The notes below the pieces were generated by a model. It ran no database searches. It worked only from the letters and a program-made list of their open reading frames with translations, and was not told where the DNA came from. Positions 1-7,873 of a stretch of DNA of 13,648 nt are shown piece by piece. Both the position numbers and the translations under genes were made by a program. The stretch covers positions 1 to 13,648 of the forward strand of contig JAUVKN010000083.1 in assembly GCA_030596245.1 (NCBI GenBank), given 5' to 3'. Each line of letters begins with the position of its first letter. The first letter of the stretch is position 1. The DNA is from Bacteroidia bacterium. Lineage in GTDB: Bacteria; Bacteroidota; Bacteroidia; Bacteroidales; GCA-2748055.

Positions 1-209
1 AACTGACCTATAAGGAACAATTGGAATATTCCCGGCTGGAGCCGGAGATAGAGAAACTTGAAAAGGAGAAAGCCTCCCTGGAGGAGGAGTTGAATGCCGG
101 TACACTGGATTACGGGTCACTCAACCAAAAATCCATGCGCATCGCTGAATTAATTGAGCTTATCGATACAAAGATCCAACGCTGGATGGAATTGGGCCAA
201 TTTGTGTGA
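1..209 (+). CDS. ABC-F family ATPase, C-terminal end (partial)
   Basis: Only the last 68 or so codons are in the window; the gene is open at its left edge in the frame starting at position 3 and stops with TGA at 207-209. The visible protein begins LTYKEQLEYSRLEPEIEKLE and is rich in Glu, Lys and Leu with heptad-like spacing, which predicts an antiparallel coiled coil. It closes with the motif RWMELGQFV. This is the C-terminal coiled-coil extension typical of Uup-type ABC-F proteins, soluble tandem ATPases that act on ribosomes or nucleic acids rather than in transport. The ATPase domains lie outside the window, so the subfamily cannot be fixed. It runs convergently with hypE, 80 bp away, and no clear terminator separates them. 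Confidence 0.72.
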   Translation, partial: LTYKEQLEYSRLEPEIEKLEKEKASLEEELNAGTLDYGSLNQKSMRIAELIELIDTKIQRWMELGQFV

Positions 210-289
210 AAAAGTTTAAATTTGGTTGGAAATGGATTTGAAGAATCTAAAAAGGTTGCTTGGAATTGCAAATGGCAGGTAAGGCCTTG

Positions 290-1342
290 TTAACAAATTC
301 TGGGCAGCTGTTCACCTGTGATCATATCTACGATACGTGAACTACCTATGGTTGTCCTGAGTTTGACGAAACCGGGATCTTCTTCAGTGACATATCCAAT
401 AATGGCTGCCTCTTTTCCCTCCCTGTGAGTTCTCAGGATATCCAGTACTCCGGGAGCATCCTTTTCCGGAAGGATCATCAATATTTTGCCTTCGTTGGCG
501 ATGTATAAAGGATCAAAGCCCATGATCTCACATGCACCTCGCACACTCTCACTGATCCCGATTTTATCTTCGTAAAGTGTGATTCCGGTTTTGGAAGAAT
601 TACTGATCTCATTGAGTGCACTGGCCAATCCACCCCGTGTAGGATCCCTTAAAACATGAACGGATTTGTATTTATTGAGGACCTCTGTCACCATTTCATT
701 CAATGATGCAGTATCGCTCTCTATTGTAGTTTCAAAGGAAAACCCCTCTCGTTTTGACATAATGGCAATCCCGTGGTCTGCAATCGAACCATTGATGATA
801 ATTACATCTCCGGGAGAGCATTGCTCGGGTCCTATGTTTGTTCCTTCAATGACCTCTCCGATGCCCGAAGTGTTGATGAAGATCCTGTCACCTTTCCCTT
901 TTCCAACCACCTTGGTGTCACCGGTAACAACCTTTACACCCGATTTGTCGGCTGCATGTCTGATTGATTTTACAATCTCCCAGAGATCTTCAATGGGCAA
1001 TCCTTCTTCAAGGATGAATGCAAGCGAAATGAATTTGGGAATGGCACCGCAGCAAACCAGGTCGTTTACAGTCCCGTTGACCGCCAGGTCCCCTATGTTT
1101 CCACCCGGAAAAAAGATGGGGTCAACCACAAAGGAATCGGTGGTAAATGCCAGCTTCACTCCTGACGTAGTAAGAGTTGCTCCATCGTGTCCGCGTGCTA
1201 ATATTTCATTGCCCAGAAGGGGATAAAATATTTTATCGATGAGCTGTTGGGTAAGTTTCCCTCCGCCACCATGCGCCAATAAAATGTGCTCATAATCCGA
1301 TTTCGGAATCGGGCATGATTGTTCTAGGATATTGCCAGACAT
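290..1342 (-). CDS. hypE: Hydrogenase expression/formation protein HypE
   Basis: HypE is an ATP-dependent dehydratase that turns a carbamoyl group received from HypF into a thiocyanate-bound nitrile, the source of the CN ligands of the [NiFe] centre. The 350-residue protein has the glycine-rich start LLAHGGGGKLTQQLI, the ATP/metal segments FTTDSFVVDP and GDTKVV of the PurM-like fold, and DPTRGGLA. It ends in PRIC, the obligatory C-terminal cysteine that carries the modification, so the protein looks functional. The frame opens at 1390, but an ATG at 1340-1342 giving MSGNILEQS is preferred: it lies 5 bp beyond the hypD stop and avoids a long overlap. It is the last gene of the leftward hypC-hypD-hypE arm and is probably co-transcribed. 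No strong Shine-Dalgarno site is seen, as is common in Bacteroidota. Confidence 0.96.
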   Translation of the reverse strand: MSGNILEQSCPIPKSDYEHILLAHGGGGKLTQQLIDKIFYPLLGNEILARGHDGATLTTSGVKLAFTTDSFVVDPIFFPGGNIGDLAVNGTVNDLVCCGAIPKFISLAFILEEGLPIEDLWEIVKSIRHAADKSGVKVVTGDTKVVGKGKGDRIFINTSGIGEVIEGTNIGPEQCSPGDVIIINGSIADHGIAIMSKREGFSFETTIESDTASLNEMVTEVLNKYKSVHVLRDPTRGGLASALNEISNSSKTGITLYEDKIGISESVRGACEIMGFDPLYIANEGKILMILPEKDAPGVLDILRTHREGKEAAIIGYVTEEDPGFVKLRTTIGSSRIVDMITGEQLPRIC

Positions 1343-1347
1343 GGTTT

Positions 1348-2448
1348 TCAGTTTTTTTCTGTAATGCTGTATTTGAAATATGCGGCACATGCCCCTTCTG
1401 AACTAACCATGGGAGCTCCCAGTGGTTTTTCAGGTTTGCAAAGGGTGCCGAATGCACTGCACTCAAAAGGCTTCTTATTTCCAGTAAGGATCTCCCCGGC
1501 AATACAAATGGCAGGCTCTTCTGCTTCGATACCCTGCAGATCGAACAACAGATCTGCATTAAAGCGCCTGTATTTTTCCCGAAGGTGGTAACCGCTTCCG
1601 GGGATGGGCCCGATACCCCGCCAGTTTCGATCGCCGATTTCAAATATCTCTTTTAACAATGCCTGGGCAGGAAGGTTTCCCTCTTTTTTAACGGAGCGGG
1701 GGTACGCATTCTCCACACCAACCACACCCGATTCAAGCATGTGGACCGTTTTCTGGATTCCGAATAGAATATCTACCGGTTCAAATCCTGTAACCACCAT
1801 GGGTGTTTTGTACTTTTCGGCTATGGGTATGTACTGTTCATATCCCATTACGGTACAAACATGCCCTGCAGCAAGGAATCCATCTATCCGGTTCTGTGGG
1901 GCTGAGAGCAGGGCCTGTATGGCAGGAGGAACCAGCACATGAGCCACCAGGATTGAAAAATTGTCGATCTTCCTGATGTTAGCCTGACTAACCGCCAGAG
2001 CAACTGCAGGAGCGGTGGTCTCGAAACCTACTGCAAAGAATACAACCTGCATGTGGGGATGATCGATGGCCAGCTGGACCGCATCCAGCGGAGAATATAC
2101 CATTTGTACATTTCCCCCCAGGGCTTTTGTACTGAGGAGATCAGTCGTTGATCCGGGAACTCGCAGCATATCGCCAAAAGAGGCGAGGATGGTGTTTTCA
2201 CGCCTGGAGAGAATCAGGGCTTTCTCGATAAGTTCAATGGGCGTTACGCAAACCGGACATCCAGGCCCATGCACCATGGTGATCTCCCGGGGAAGGAGAT
2301 CAAGAAGGTTGTATTTCATGATAGCATGGGTTTGACCTCCACAGATCTCCATGATGGTCCATGGTCGTGAAACCTCACTCTCTATTTTTCTGATAAGATT
2401 ATCGACCAGGGTTTTATCCCTGTATTCATCAATATGCTTCAAAACCAC
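1348..2448 (-). CDS. hypD: Hydrogenase formation protein HypD
   Basis: HypD is the iron-sulfur scaffold that, with HypC, holds the iron atom while CN and CO ligands are added during [NiFe]-hydrogenase maturation. The 366-residue length fits the family. Visible signatures are EICGGQTHAIMKY (Cys36, in the catalytic/iron-coordinating loop), VHGPGCPVCVTP (Cys64 and Cys67, a redox-active CxxC) and, near the C-terminus, CSAFGTLCKP plus EGACAAYF, whose cysteines contribute to the [4Fe-4S] cluster. The ATG at 2446-2448 gives MVLKHIDEYRD. Its start lies inside the 3' end of hypC with a 20-bp overlap, implying coupled translation and stoichiometric HypC and HypD. Its stop is 5 bp before hypE. All expected cysteines are present, so this is an intact gene. 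Confidence 0.97.
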   Translation of the reverse strand: MVLKHIDEYRDKTLVDNLIRKIESEVSRPWTIMEICGGQTHAIMKYNLLDLLPREITMVHGPGCPVCVTPIELIEKALILSRRENTILASFGDMLRVPGSTTDLLSTKALGGNVQMVYSPLDAVQLAIDHPHMQVVFFAVGFETTAPAVALAVSQANIRKIDNFSILVAHVLVPPAIQALLSAPQNRIDGFLAAGHVCTVMGYEQYIPIAEKYKTPMVVTGFEPVDILFGIQKTVHMLESGVVGVENAYPRSVKKEGNLPAQALLKEIFEIGDRNWRGIGPIPGSGYHLREKYRRFNADLLFDLQGIEAEEPAICIAGEILTGNKKPFECSAFGTLCKPEKPLGAPMVSSEGACAAYFKYSITEKN

Positions 2449-2668
2449 CTATTTCATTCAACGCATCCAGGGTCGCTTTTGCATCGGCCTCGTCTAATTT
2501 ACTCAAAGCTGTACCAATATGTGCAATGATATAGTCTCCTTCAGTGACATCTTTTACCCATTGAATGCAAATATCCTTGGTGATCTCACCGAATTTAACC
2601 TTTGCCATTTTTAATTCAGGATCCGAATTGTCAATGGATATGATCTTGCCAGGTACAGCCAAACACAT
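2429..2668 (-). CDS. hypC: HypC/HybG/HupF-family hydrogenase chaperone
   Basis: HypC is a small OB-fold chaperone that binds HypD and the hydrogenase large-subunit precursor, ferrying the Fe(CN)2CO unit. The preferred start at 2666-2668 gives MCLAVPGKI, placing the essential cysteine at residue 2 where it becomes N-terminal after Met removal. The open frame extends three codons further upstream (to 2677), but that start would bury the cysteine. The protein is 79 residues, normal for the family, with GDYIIAHIGTALSKLDEADA matching the conserved C-terminal half. It is the first gene of the leftward hypC-hypD-hypE arm and overlaps hypD by 20 bp. Only 38 bp separate it from the divergent hypF start, so the promoters of both arms must be crowded or lie partly inside coding sequence. 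Confidence 0.95.
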   Translation of the reverse strand: MCLAVPGKIISIDNSDPELKMAKVKFGEITKDICIQWVKDVTEGDYIIAHIGTALSKLDEADAKATLDALNEIGGFEAY

Positions 2669-2706
2669 AATCTGCAATATCGAGATTATTTCTGTAATTT
2701 GCCTAC

Positions 2707-4998
2707 ATGGAGGCCTCGAATATTCAGCATGTCAGTACTTATAAGATCAAAATTTCAGGTCTTGTGCAGGGTGTTGGGTTCAGGCCATTTATCTATAAAC
2801 TGGCGCATAGGCACAGATTAAGTGGGTGGGTGGAGAATCGGAATGATGGTGTTGTTATCCTGATGAATGGTACAGAGAAAGGGGTGGAACTATTCAGGAA
2901 GGAGATCCTTGACAATGCCCCTCCGGCTTCGGATATTGAATCTGTAACCATCACTTTGGATTCTGACAGGGATCTCCAGGGATTTATGATCCGGCAAAGT
3001 GAGGATCTGTCAGAGAGCGTCACCGAGATCAGCCCCGATATAGCGGTTTGCCCCGATTGCCTTTCAGATATGAAGAGTCAACCGCACCGGATCAAATATC
3101 CATTTATTAACTGCACACTTTGCGGTCCCCGCTTTTCCATTATCAGGGACCTTCCCTACGACCGCCCTTCAACCACCATGGATGTTTTCGCCATGTGTCC
3201 GGTATGCAGGGCTGAATACGAAAATGTAGAGGATAGAAGATTTCATGCGCAACCGGTGGCCTGTAACAGGTGTGGGCCAGCATATTCACTGGATGAGCAC
3301 GGATTCATCACTGAATCGTTAAATGAGCTGCTTTTTAAAGTGAGCAGAGGTATTTCGAAGGGCAATCTCTATGCCCTCAAAGGCATGGGGGGATTTCACC
3401 TGATGTGCGATGCATTCAATGAGACATCAGTTTCACATCTGAGGTCCGTCAAAGAGAGAGATGGGAAACCTTTTGCTCTGATGTTCAGGTCCTTATCTGA
3501 GGCAAATGAGTATGTGGAGATTAATGATGAGGAGGAAAGACTCCTGTTGTCCTGGCAAAGGCCGATCGTGTTGCTGAAAAGAAAAAAACCCATTACTCCT
3601 GGCATTGCTGATGGTCTGTCCAACCTGGGTATTATGTTGTCCTTTATGCCATTTCATTATCTCTTGTTCGATGTGCTTGATACAGCCGCGATTATTCTTA
3701 CCAGCGGCAATTTTTCAGATGAACCTATCCTGATCTCCAACGGGGAGGCATTGCAGCAGTTTGGGGACAAAGTTGATGGGATTATCTCCTACAACAGGGA
3801 GATCTACAACAGGAGTGATGATTCGGTTGCCATGGTGATAAACAAAATGCCCCAGATCCTGCGAAGGTCCAGAGGATATGCACCTGCTCCAATCAGGACA
3901 CACAAAAGAACCGAGGGTATATTCGGTGCAGGAGCCGAGCTTGTCAGCTCGTTTGCCATGGGTAAAGGGAATCATGTTTTTATGAGCCAGTACATCGGGG
4001 ATCTTAAGAATTTTGAAACCTATCAGTTTTACCAGGAGAGCTACAACAGATTCAGGAGGATGTTCAGGTTCGGTCCGCAGCTTCTGGTTCATGATCTTCA
4101 TCCTGACTATCTCTCCACAAAATTCGCAAGAGACCTCTCGCAGGAACTTGGGGGAATACCTCTTCTGCCCGTTCAGCATCATCATGCCCACATTGCGTCG
4201 GTCATGTTAAATCATGGATTGGATGGGGAGGTGATCGGCTTTGGTTTTGATGGTCTTGGATTGGGAACAGATGGAAATCTCTGGGGAGCTGAAGCAATGG
4301 TTGTTGGTTACCGTGATTTTCAAAGGTTGTACCATTTTGAATATATGCCAATGCCAGGGGGAGATAAAGCCAGTAAGGAATCCTGGAGAATGGCTCTATC
4401 CTACCTTTATAAATGTTTTGGTTCCGGATTTCAGGAACTACCCTTGCCTGTCTTTGATGAAGTGAGGGAAAGAGACGTGGAAAACATCAGGAATCTGATC
4501 GACAAATCGTTGAACACACCATTGATATCGAGTGCCGGTAGATTGTTTGATGCAGTGTCGGCCATCCTTGGCATCAACTACCGGGCAACTTACCAGGCTG
4601 AAGCACCCATGAGGCTGGAGTCAATGGCTGACAGGTCCGAAAAGGGAATCTATGAATATGAGATCAAGGATGGTCAGGTCTATTTTCAACCCATGATCAG
4701 AAGCGTTGTTGGGGATCTATCGGCAGGCATATCCAAAGAGAGGATCTCTGGAAAATTTCACAACACACTGGCAAACCTTGTATTGGATCTGGCCATGAGA
4801 ATACGAAAGGAGACCGGTTTAAACAGGGTGATCCTATCGGGAGGCTCCTTTCAAAACCGTATATTAACCGGGAAATCATATGAACTGCTTTCAGAAGAGG
4901 ATTTTGAGATCTTTCTTCCCGACAGAGTTCCTGTGAATGATCAGGGAATTGCCCTCGGGCAAATTGCTGTAGGTGCGGCGAATCAGCATGCCCTGTAA
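2707..4998 (+). CDS. hypF: Carbamoyltransferase HypF
   Basis: HypF hydrolyses carbamoyl phosphate, forms carbamoyl-adenylate and transfers the carbamoyl group to the C-terminal cysteine of HypE, the first step of cyanide-ligand synthesis. The 763 residues contain all expected domains in order. An acylphosphatase domain has GLVQGVGFR (residues 18-26, catalytic Arg26) and Asn44. Two zinc-finger units have Cys115/118/136/139 and Cys164/167/186/189. A YrdC-like nucleotide-binding domain covers roughly 205-390. A Kae1-like carbamoyltransferase domain carries HHHAH at 491-495 and GFGFDGLGLG around Asp515, with a late LSGGSFQNRIL. The ATG at 2707 is the first start after an in-frame TAA at 2695-2697. 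It is followed 12 bp later by hypA, probably in one transcript. Nothing suggests damage. Confidence 0.97.
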   Translation: MEASNIQHVSTYKIKISGLVQGVGFRPFIYKLAHRHRLSGWVENRNDGVVILMNGTEKGVELFRKEILDNAPPASDIESVTITLDSDRDLQGFMIRQSEDLSESVTEISPDIAVCPDCLSDMKSQPHRIKYPFINCTLCGPRFSIIRDLPYDRPSTTMDVFAMCPVCRAEYENVEDRRFHAQPVACNRCGPAYSLDEHGFITESLNELLFKVSRGISKGNLYALKGMGGFHLMCDAFNETSVSHLRSVKERDGKPFALMFRSLSEANEYVEINDEEERLLLSWQRPIVLLKRKKPITPGIADGLSNLGIMLSFMPFHYLLFDVLDTAAIILTSGNFSDEPILISNGEALQQFGDKVDGIISYNREIYNRSDDSVAMVINKMPQILRRSRGYAPAPIRTHKRTEGIFGAGAELVSSFAMGKGNHVFMSQYIGDLKNFETYQFYQESYNRFRRMFRFGPQLLVHDLHPDYLSTKFARDLSQELGGIPLLPVQHHHAHIASVMLNHGLDGEVIGFGFDGLGLGTDGNLWGAEAMVVGYRDFQRLYHFEYMPMPGGDKASKESWRMALSYLYKCFGSGFQELPLPVFDEVRERDVENIRNLIDKSLNTPLISSAGRLFDAVSAILGINYRATYQAEAPMRLESMADRSEKGIYEYEIKDGQVYFQPMIRSVVGDLSAGISKERISGKFHNTLANLVLDLAMRIRKETGLNRVILSGGSFQNRILTGKSYELLSEEDFEIFLPDRVPVNDQGIALGQIAVGAANQHAL

Positions 4999-5010
4999 AG
5001 CGTATTAGAG

Positions 5011-5361
5011 ATGCATGAAATGTCAATAGCGTTGAGTATTATTGATCTGGCAGCTGATCAGGCAAAAAAAGCTGCAGCCAGTAAGATTGTAGAGATAGAA
5101 CTGGATATTGGAACCATGTCGGGTATTGAGATTGAAGCGCTCAATTATGCACTTGAGATCGCTGTAAAAGACTCAGTGCTTGAGTTTGCTGAAATTAAGA
5201 TTAACAGAATAGAAGCAGTATCGGAATGCCTGGAATGCGGTCATATATTTGTGCCCGAAGGATTTATCTACCATTGTCCGGAATGCAGTAAAACGAATAC
5301 CCGCGTCTTCAAAGGGAAAGAGATGCAGGTCAGGTCCATATTGGTTGATTATTCGGAGTGA
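5011..5361 (+). CDS. hypA: Hydrogenase maturation nickel metallochaperone HypA
   Basis: HypA binds nickel through its N-terminal MHE motif and inserts it into the hydrogenase large subunit, normally working with the GTPase HypB. The 116-residue protein starts MHEMSIALSI, so the nickel-ligand His2 is present. Its structural zinc site is formed by two CxxC pairs, Cys73/Cys76 (CLEC) and Cys89/Cys92 (CPEC). The length and order match canonical HypA. The gene lies 12 bp after hypF, with only TTAGAG in front of the ATG and no good Shine-Dalgarno site. hypB, its usual partner, is not in the window. It converges on the DEAD-box helicase gene, leaving a 16-bp gap with no visible terminator hairpin. 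Confidence 0.95.
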   Translation: MHEMSIALSIIDLAADQAKKAAASKIVEIELDIGTMSGIEIEALNYALEIAVKDSVLEFAEIKINRIEAVSECLECGHIFVPEGFIYHCPECSKTNTRVFKGKEMQVRSILVDYSE

Positions 5362-5377
5362 ACAATTCGCCTTGATT

Positions 5378-7201
5378 TTATGATTGACCGCGGTGCTTTT
5401 TCTTTCCCTTCTTTCCTCTCTTTTTGAAGTCAGAACTGCCTCTTTTTTTGTAGTCTGAATTGCTCTTCTTGGCAAAATCCCGGCTGTTTTCATCAGTAAA
5501 CTCTTTGCTCTTGTCTGAATACCGTTTGCCTTGGTAGGAAGTTTCCCTGTATCGGTCCACAGCTGATTCGGGCCTGGAGATACCAACAGTGACCTTCTTG
5601 CCCGAATATTTTACCATGCCACTGAATGCTTTGAGGAGATCGGATTCAGATTGCTTATCCACTTCAAAGAAGGAGAATCCCTTCATGATGTCAATTTTCC
5701 CCACATCAATTTCCCTGTTCTTGGTTTCCTCCAGAATCAAGCCAATTAACCGGGTGGCGTTCAGGTTATTCTTGCTTCCCAGGTTGATGTGAAAACGGGT
5801 ATAGTTTTTCCTGGATCTCTTTGACCCTTTTTTCTTATCCCACACGGGGGAGGTTTTATCCTTTCCGGAAGATATATCTACATTTAAGTCCGGGGCCTCT
5901 TTATAATAGGATAGAAACCTGTTGAACTCGTAGGATACAAAATGTTTGATCAGGTCCTCTTTGCTTATCCAATCAAGTTTTTTGACAATATCTGGCAGGA
6001 ACTCATCGATTTGTCCACTACTCACGTCAACTTTTTCCACTTTGTCAATCAGGTGAAACAGTTGTTTCTTGCAGATCTCTTTTCCGCCCGGGATCGATTT
6101 CCTTACGAAAGATTTTTTGATGATCCTTTCAAGACTCTTGATTCTGCCAAACTCGCGGGTATGCACAATGGAGATGGAAATCCCACTTTTCCCGGCCCTG
6201 CCAGTTCTTCCGCTACGGTGAATATAGGCATCCAGGTCATCGGGTAAATTGTAATTAATAACATGGGTAAGGTTATGTACATCGAGTCCCCGTGCAGCCA
6301 CATCGGTCGCCACAAGCATTTGTAAATGCTTGTTCCTGAATCGGTTCATTACGTAATCACGTTGTGACTGTGAAAGATCTCCATGCAGGGCATCTGCATT
6401 ATATCCATCATTCATAAACTTATTGGCCACATCTTTCGTCTCCTGGCGGGTGCGGCAAAAAACGATCCCATAGATATCGGGATTCATATCGGCGATTCTC
6501 TTCAAAGCCTCGTATCGGTTCTTTGCATGGGTCACAAAATACTCATGCTCTACATTCTCAGCCCCTGCGTTCTTCGTTCCAACCGTTATCTCCTCCGGCT
6601 GATGCATGTATTGATTTGTGATCCTGCGAATCTCTTTCGGCATGGTGGCCGAAAATAGGAGGGTCTGTTTGCCTTCAGGGGTTCCTTCCAGTATCTTATC
6701 AAGCTCCTCCTTAAAACCCATGTTAAGCATTTCATCAGCCTCATCCAGGACCAGCCACTCGATTTTGTTTACTTTCAAAATCTTTCGGCCGATAAGATCA
6801 AGCACCCTGCCCGGAGTGCCCACAACGATCTGTCCTCCTTTTTTCAAGCTTCTGATCTGAGTATCAATACTGGCTCCTCCATATACGGGAATAATCCTGA
6901 AATCCTCAATGTATTTCGAATACTTTTTCAGATCACTGGAGATCTGAATACAGAGCTCCCGGGTCGGACAGAGCACAAGACTCTGAATACTTTTATTATC
7001 TGAATCTGCTTGCTGGATCAGGGGAAGTCCGAATGCGGCTGTTTTTCCGGTCCCCGTTTGAGCAAGGGATATCAGATCCTGTTTGCTTTGCAGGATCCTG
7101 GGAATTACTTTTTCCTGGACCGGTGTGGGTTCCTGGAAACCTAATTCCTTCACAGCCCTTAAGATGGATTCATTCAAATCCATTTCATCAAATAACATCA
7201 T
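5378..7201 (-). CDS. DEAD-box RNA helicase with DbpA-like RNA-binding domain
   Basis: A cytoplasmic ATP-dependent RNA helicase, probably involved in ribosome assembly or unwinding RNA at low temperature. In the 607 residues the Q motif lies in GFQEPTPVQ, Walker A is AQTGTGKT at residues 47-54, the DEAD box is at 153-156 and SAT at 184-186. The second RecA domain has VATDVAARGLD and HRSGRTGRAG. A DbpA/CsdA-type RNA-binding fold follows (RFHINLGSKNNLNATRLIGL, about residue 480 onward), then a Lys/Arg-rich disordered tail ending KKGKKKHRGQS. Two adjacent ATGs (7199-7201 and 7196-7198) are possible starts. The architecture resembles DeaD/CsdA and DbpA, but the sequence alone does not separate these. 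A promoter with an unusually GC-rich start region lies about 60 bp upstream, divergent from the cold-shock-domain gene. Confidence 0.93.
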   Translation of the reverse strand: MMLFDEMDLNESILRAVKELGFQEPTPVQEKVIPRILQSKQDLISLAQTGTGKTAAFGLPLIQQADSDNKSIQSLVLCPTRELCIQISSDLKKYSKYIEDFRIIPVYGGASIDTQIRSLKKGGQIVVGTPGRVLDLIGRKILKVNKIEWLVLDEADEMLNMGFKEELDKILEGTPEGKQTLLFSATMPKEIRRITNQYMHQPEEITVGTKNAGAENVEHEYFVTHAKNRYEALKRIADMNPDIYGIVFCRTRQETKDVANKFMNDGYNADALHGDLSQSQRDYVMNRFRNKHLQMLVATDVAARGLDVHNLTHVINYNLPDDLDAYIHRSGRTGRAGKSGISISIVHTREFGRIKSLERIIKKSFVRKSIPGGKEICKKQLFHLIDKVEKVDVSSGQIDEFLPDIVKKLDWISKEDLIKHFVSYEFNRFLSYYKEAPDLNVDISSGKDKTSPVWDKKKGSKRSRKNYTRFHINLGSKNNLNATRLIGLILEETKNREIDVGKIDIMKGFSFFEVDKQSESDLLKAFSGMVKYSGKKVTVGISRPESAVDRYRETSYQGKRYSDKSKEFTDENSRDFAKKSNSDYKKRGSSDFKKRGKKGKKKHRGQS

Positions 7202-7248
7202 ACGGGGGTCTAATTTCTAAATTGAATAATATAAGGCAGGGGGTTTTG

Positions 7249-7290
7249 CGCGGCCGCGACAAAGGTAGTTTATTTTATTGAAAATCAAGT
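7249..7290 (-). promoter_or_regulatory. Promoter of the DEAD-box helicase with GC-rich discriminator
   Basis: On the minus strand TACCTTTG (7267-7260) matches the Bacteroidota -7 consensus TAnnTTTG exactly. A TTG (7288-7286) lies 18 nt upstream, giving TTG-N18-TAnnTTTG. Directly downstream, where transcription should begin, is the 10-bp palindrome CGCGGCCGCG (7249-7258), in sharp contrast with the AT-rich surroundings. The predicted leader is about 50 nt. The promoter call rests on consensus matching only. Confidence 0.55.
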
Positions 7291-7357
7291 TTTAACTTGT
7301 GTCTCAACATGGTGATTTGCACCATGTAACAGGATTATCTGCTTTTCCTGTAAAAAA

Positions 7358-7390
7358 TTGTGGTAGATATGGCCACTATGAGTATCTTTG
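7358..7390 (+). promoter_or_regulatory. Promoter of the cold-shock-domain gene
   Basis: TATCTTTG at 7383-7390 matches TAnnTTTG exactly, with TTG at 7358-7360 and a 22-nt spacer, within the range usual for Bacteroidota promoters. Transcription would start near 7396, leaving a leader of roughly 25 nt before the ATG at 7420. It is divergent from, and about 90 bp away from, the helicase promoter. Consensus match only. Confidence 0.55.
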
Positions 7391-7419
7391 CCTGTAATCC
7401 AAAAAACTAAATTACATTT

Positions 7420-7872
7420 ATGGGAAGATCGCAGGAATCATTCAACAAGAAAGAGGTAAGAAAGAAAAAAGAGAAAAAAAGACTGGACAAGGAGAAGAAG
7501 AGACTGGCCAGAAAAGAAGGTGATAAAAAAGGTGGTCTGGATGCCATGATCGCCTATGTGGACGAGAATGGAATGCTTACCGATACTCCTCCGGATCCTA
7601 AAGCCAAGAAAAAAACGAAAGCTGAAGATATTGAGGTCAGCATTCCCAAGCAGGATGACACCTATAAGGCTGATCCCATCAGAAAAGGAAAACTGACTTT
7701 CTGGAATGACTCAAAAGGATACGGATTTATAAGGGATTCCGAAAGTCAAGTCAGCGTATTTGTGCATGTGAATGAATTCCAGGATGATATCATGGAAGGA
7801 AATACAGTAACTTTTGAAGTGGAAAAGGGACTTAAAGGACCTGCTGCTGTCAGGGTAAAACTTGTAAAATAG
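7420..7872 (+). CDS. Cold-shock-domain protein with basic N-terminal extension
   Basis: A probable cytoplasmic single-stranded RNA/DNA-binding protein of 150 residues. The C-terminal 65 or so residues form a cold-shock domain with RNP1-like KGYGFIRD and RNP2-like VFVHVNEF, starting RKGKLTFWND. The first 40 residues are extremely rich in Lys, Arg and Glu (for example KKKEKKRLDKEKKRLARKEG), predicting a charged helix that could contact RNA. A flexible middle (DTPPDPKAKKKTKAEDIEV) links the two. It is longer than the 65-70-residue classical Csp proteins, but this extended form is common in Bacteroidota. It is divergent from the DEAD-box helicase, which suggests the two serve a shared RNA-remodelling role. 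It converges with the RES toxin gene, with one base between the stop codons. Confidence 0.9.
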   Translation: MGRSQESFNKKEVRKKKEKKRLDKEKKRLARKEGDKKGGLDAMIAYVDENGMLTDTPPDPKAKKKTKAEDIEVSIPKQDDTYKADPIRKGKLTFWNDSKGYGFIRDSESQVSVFVHVNEFQDDIMEGNTVTFEVEKGLKGPAAVRVKLVK

Positions 7873-7873
7873 T

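Noticed and set aside
281..296. Adjacent palindromes AAGGCCTT and TTGTTAACAA as a terminator between the ABC-F gene and hypE
   Set aside because: Both are short with no loop and no following T run; the second overlaps the hypE stop codon and is likely chance.
666..1226. A 186-codon plus-strand open frame
   Set aside because: It is fully antisense to hypE, which has all family motifs; the frame is a by-product of hypE codon usage.
1343..1390. Upstream hypE start giving an extra 16 residues (MCRIFQIQ...)
   Set aside because: These codons overlap the end of hypD and have no family counterpart; the ATG at 1342 fits the operon spacing better.
2695..2701. TAATTTG as a promoter element for hypF
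   Set aside because: It is one base short of TAnnTTTG and only about 6 bp before the ATG, too close for a normal leader.
3715..4191. A 158-codon minus-strand frame
   Set aside because: It is antisense to the YrdC-like and Kae1-like parts of hypF and shows no family motif.
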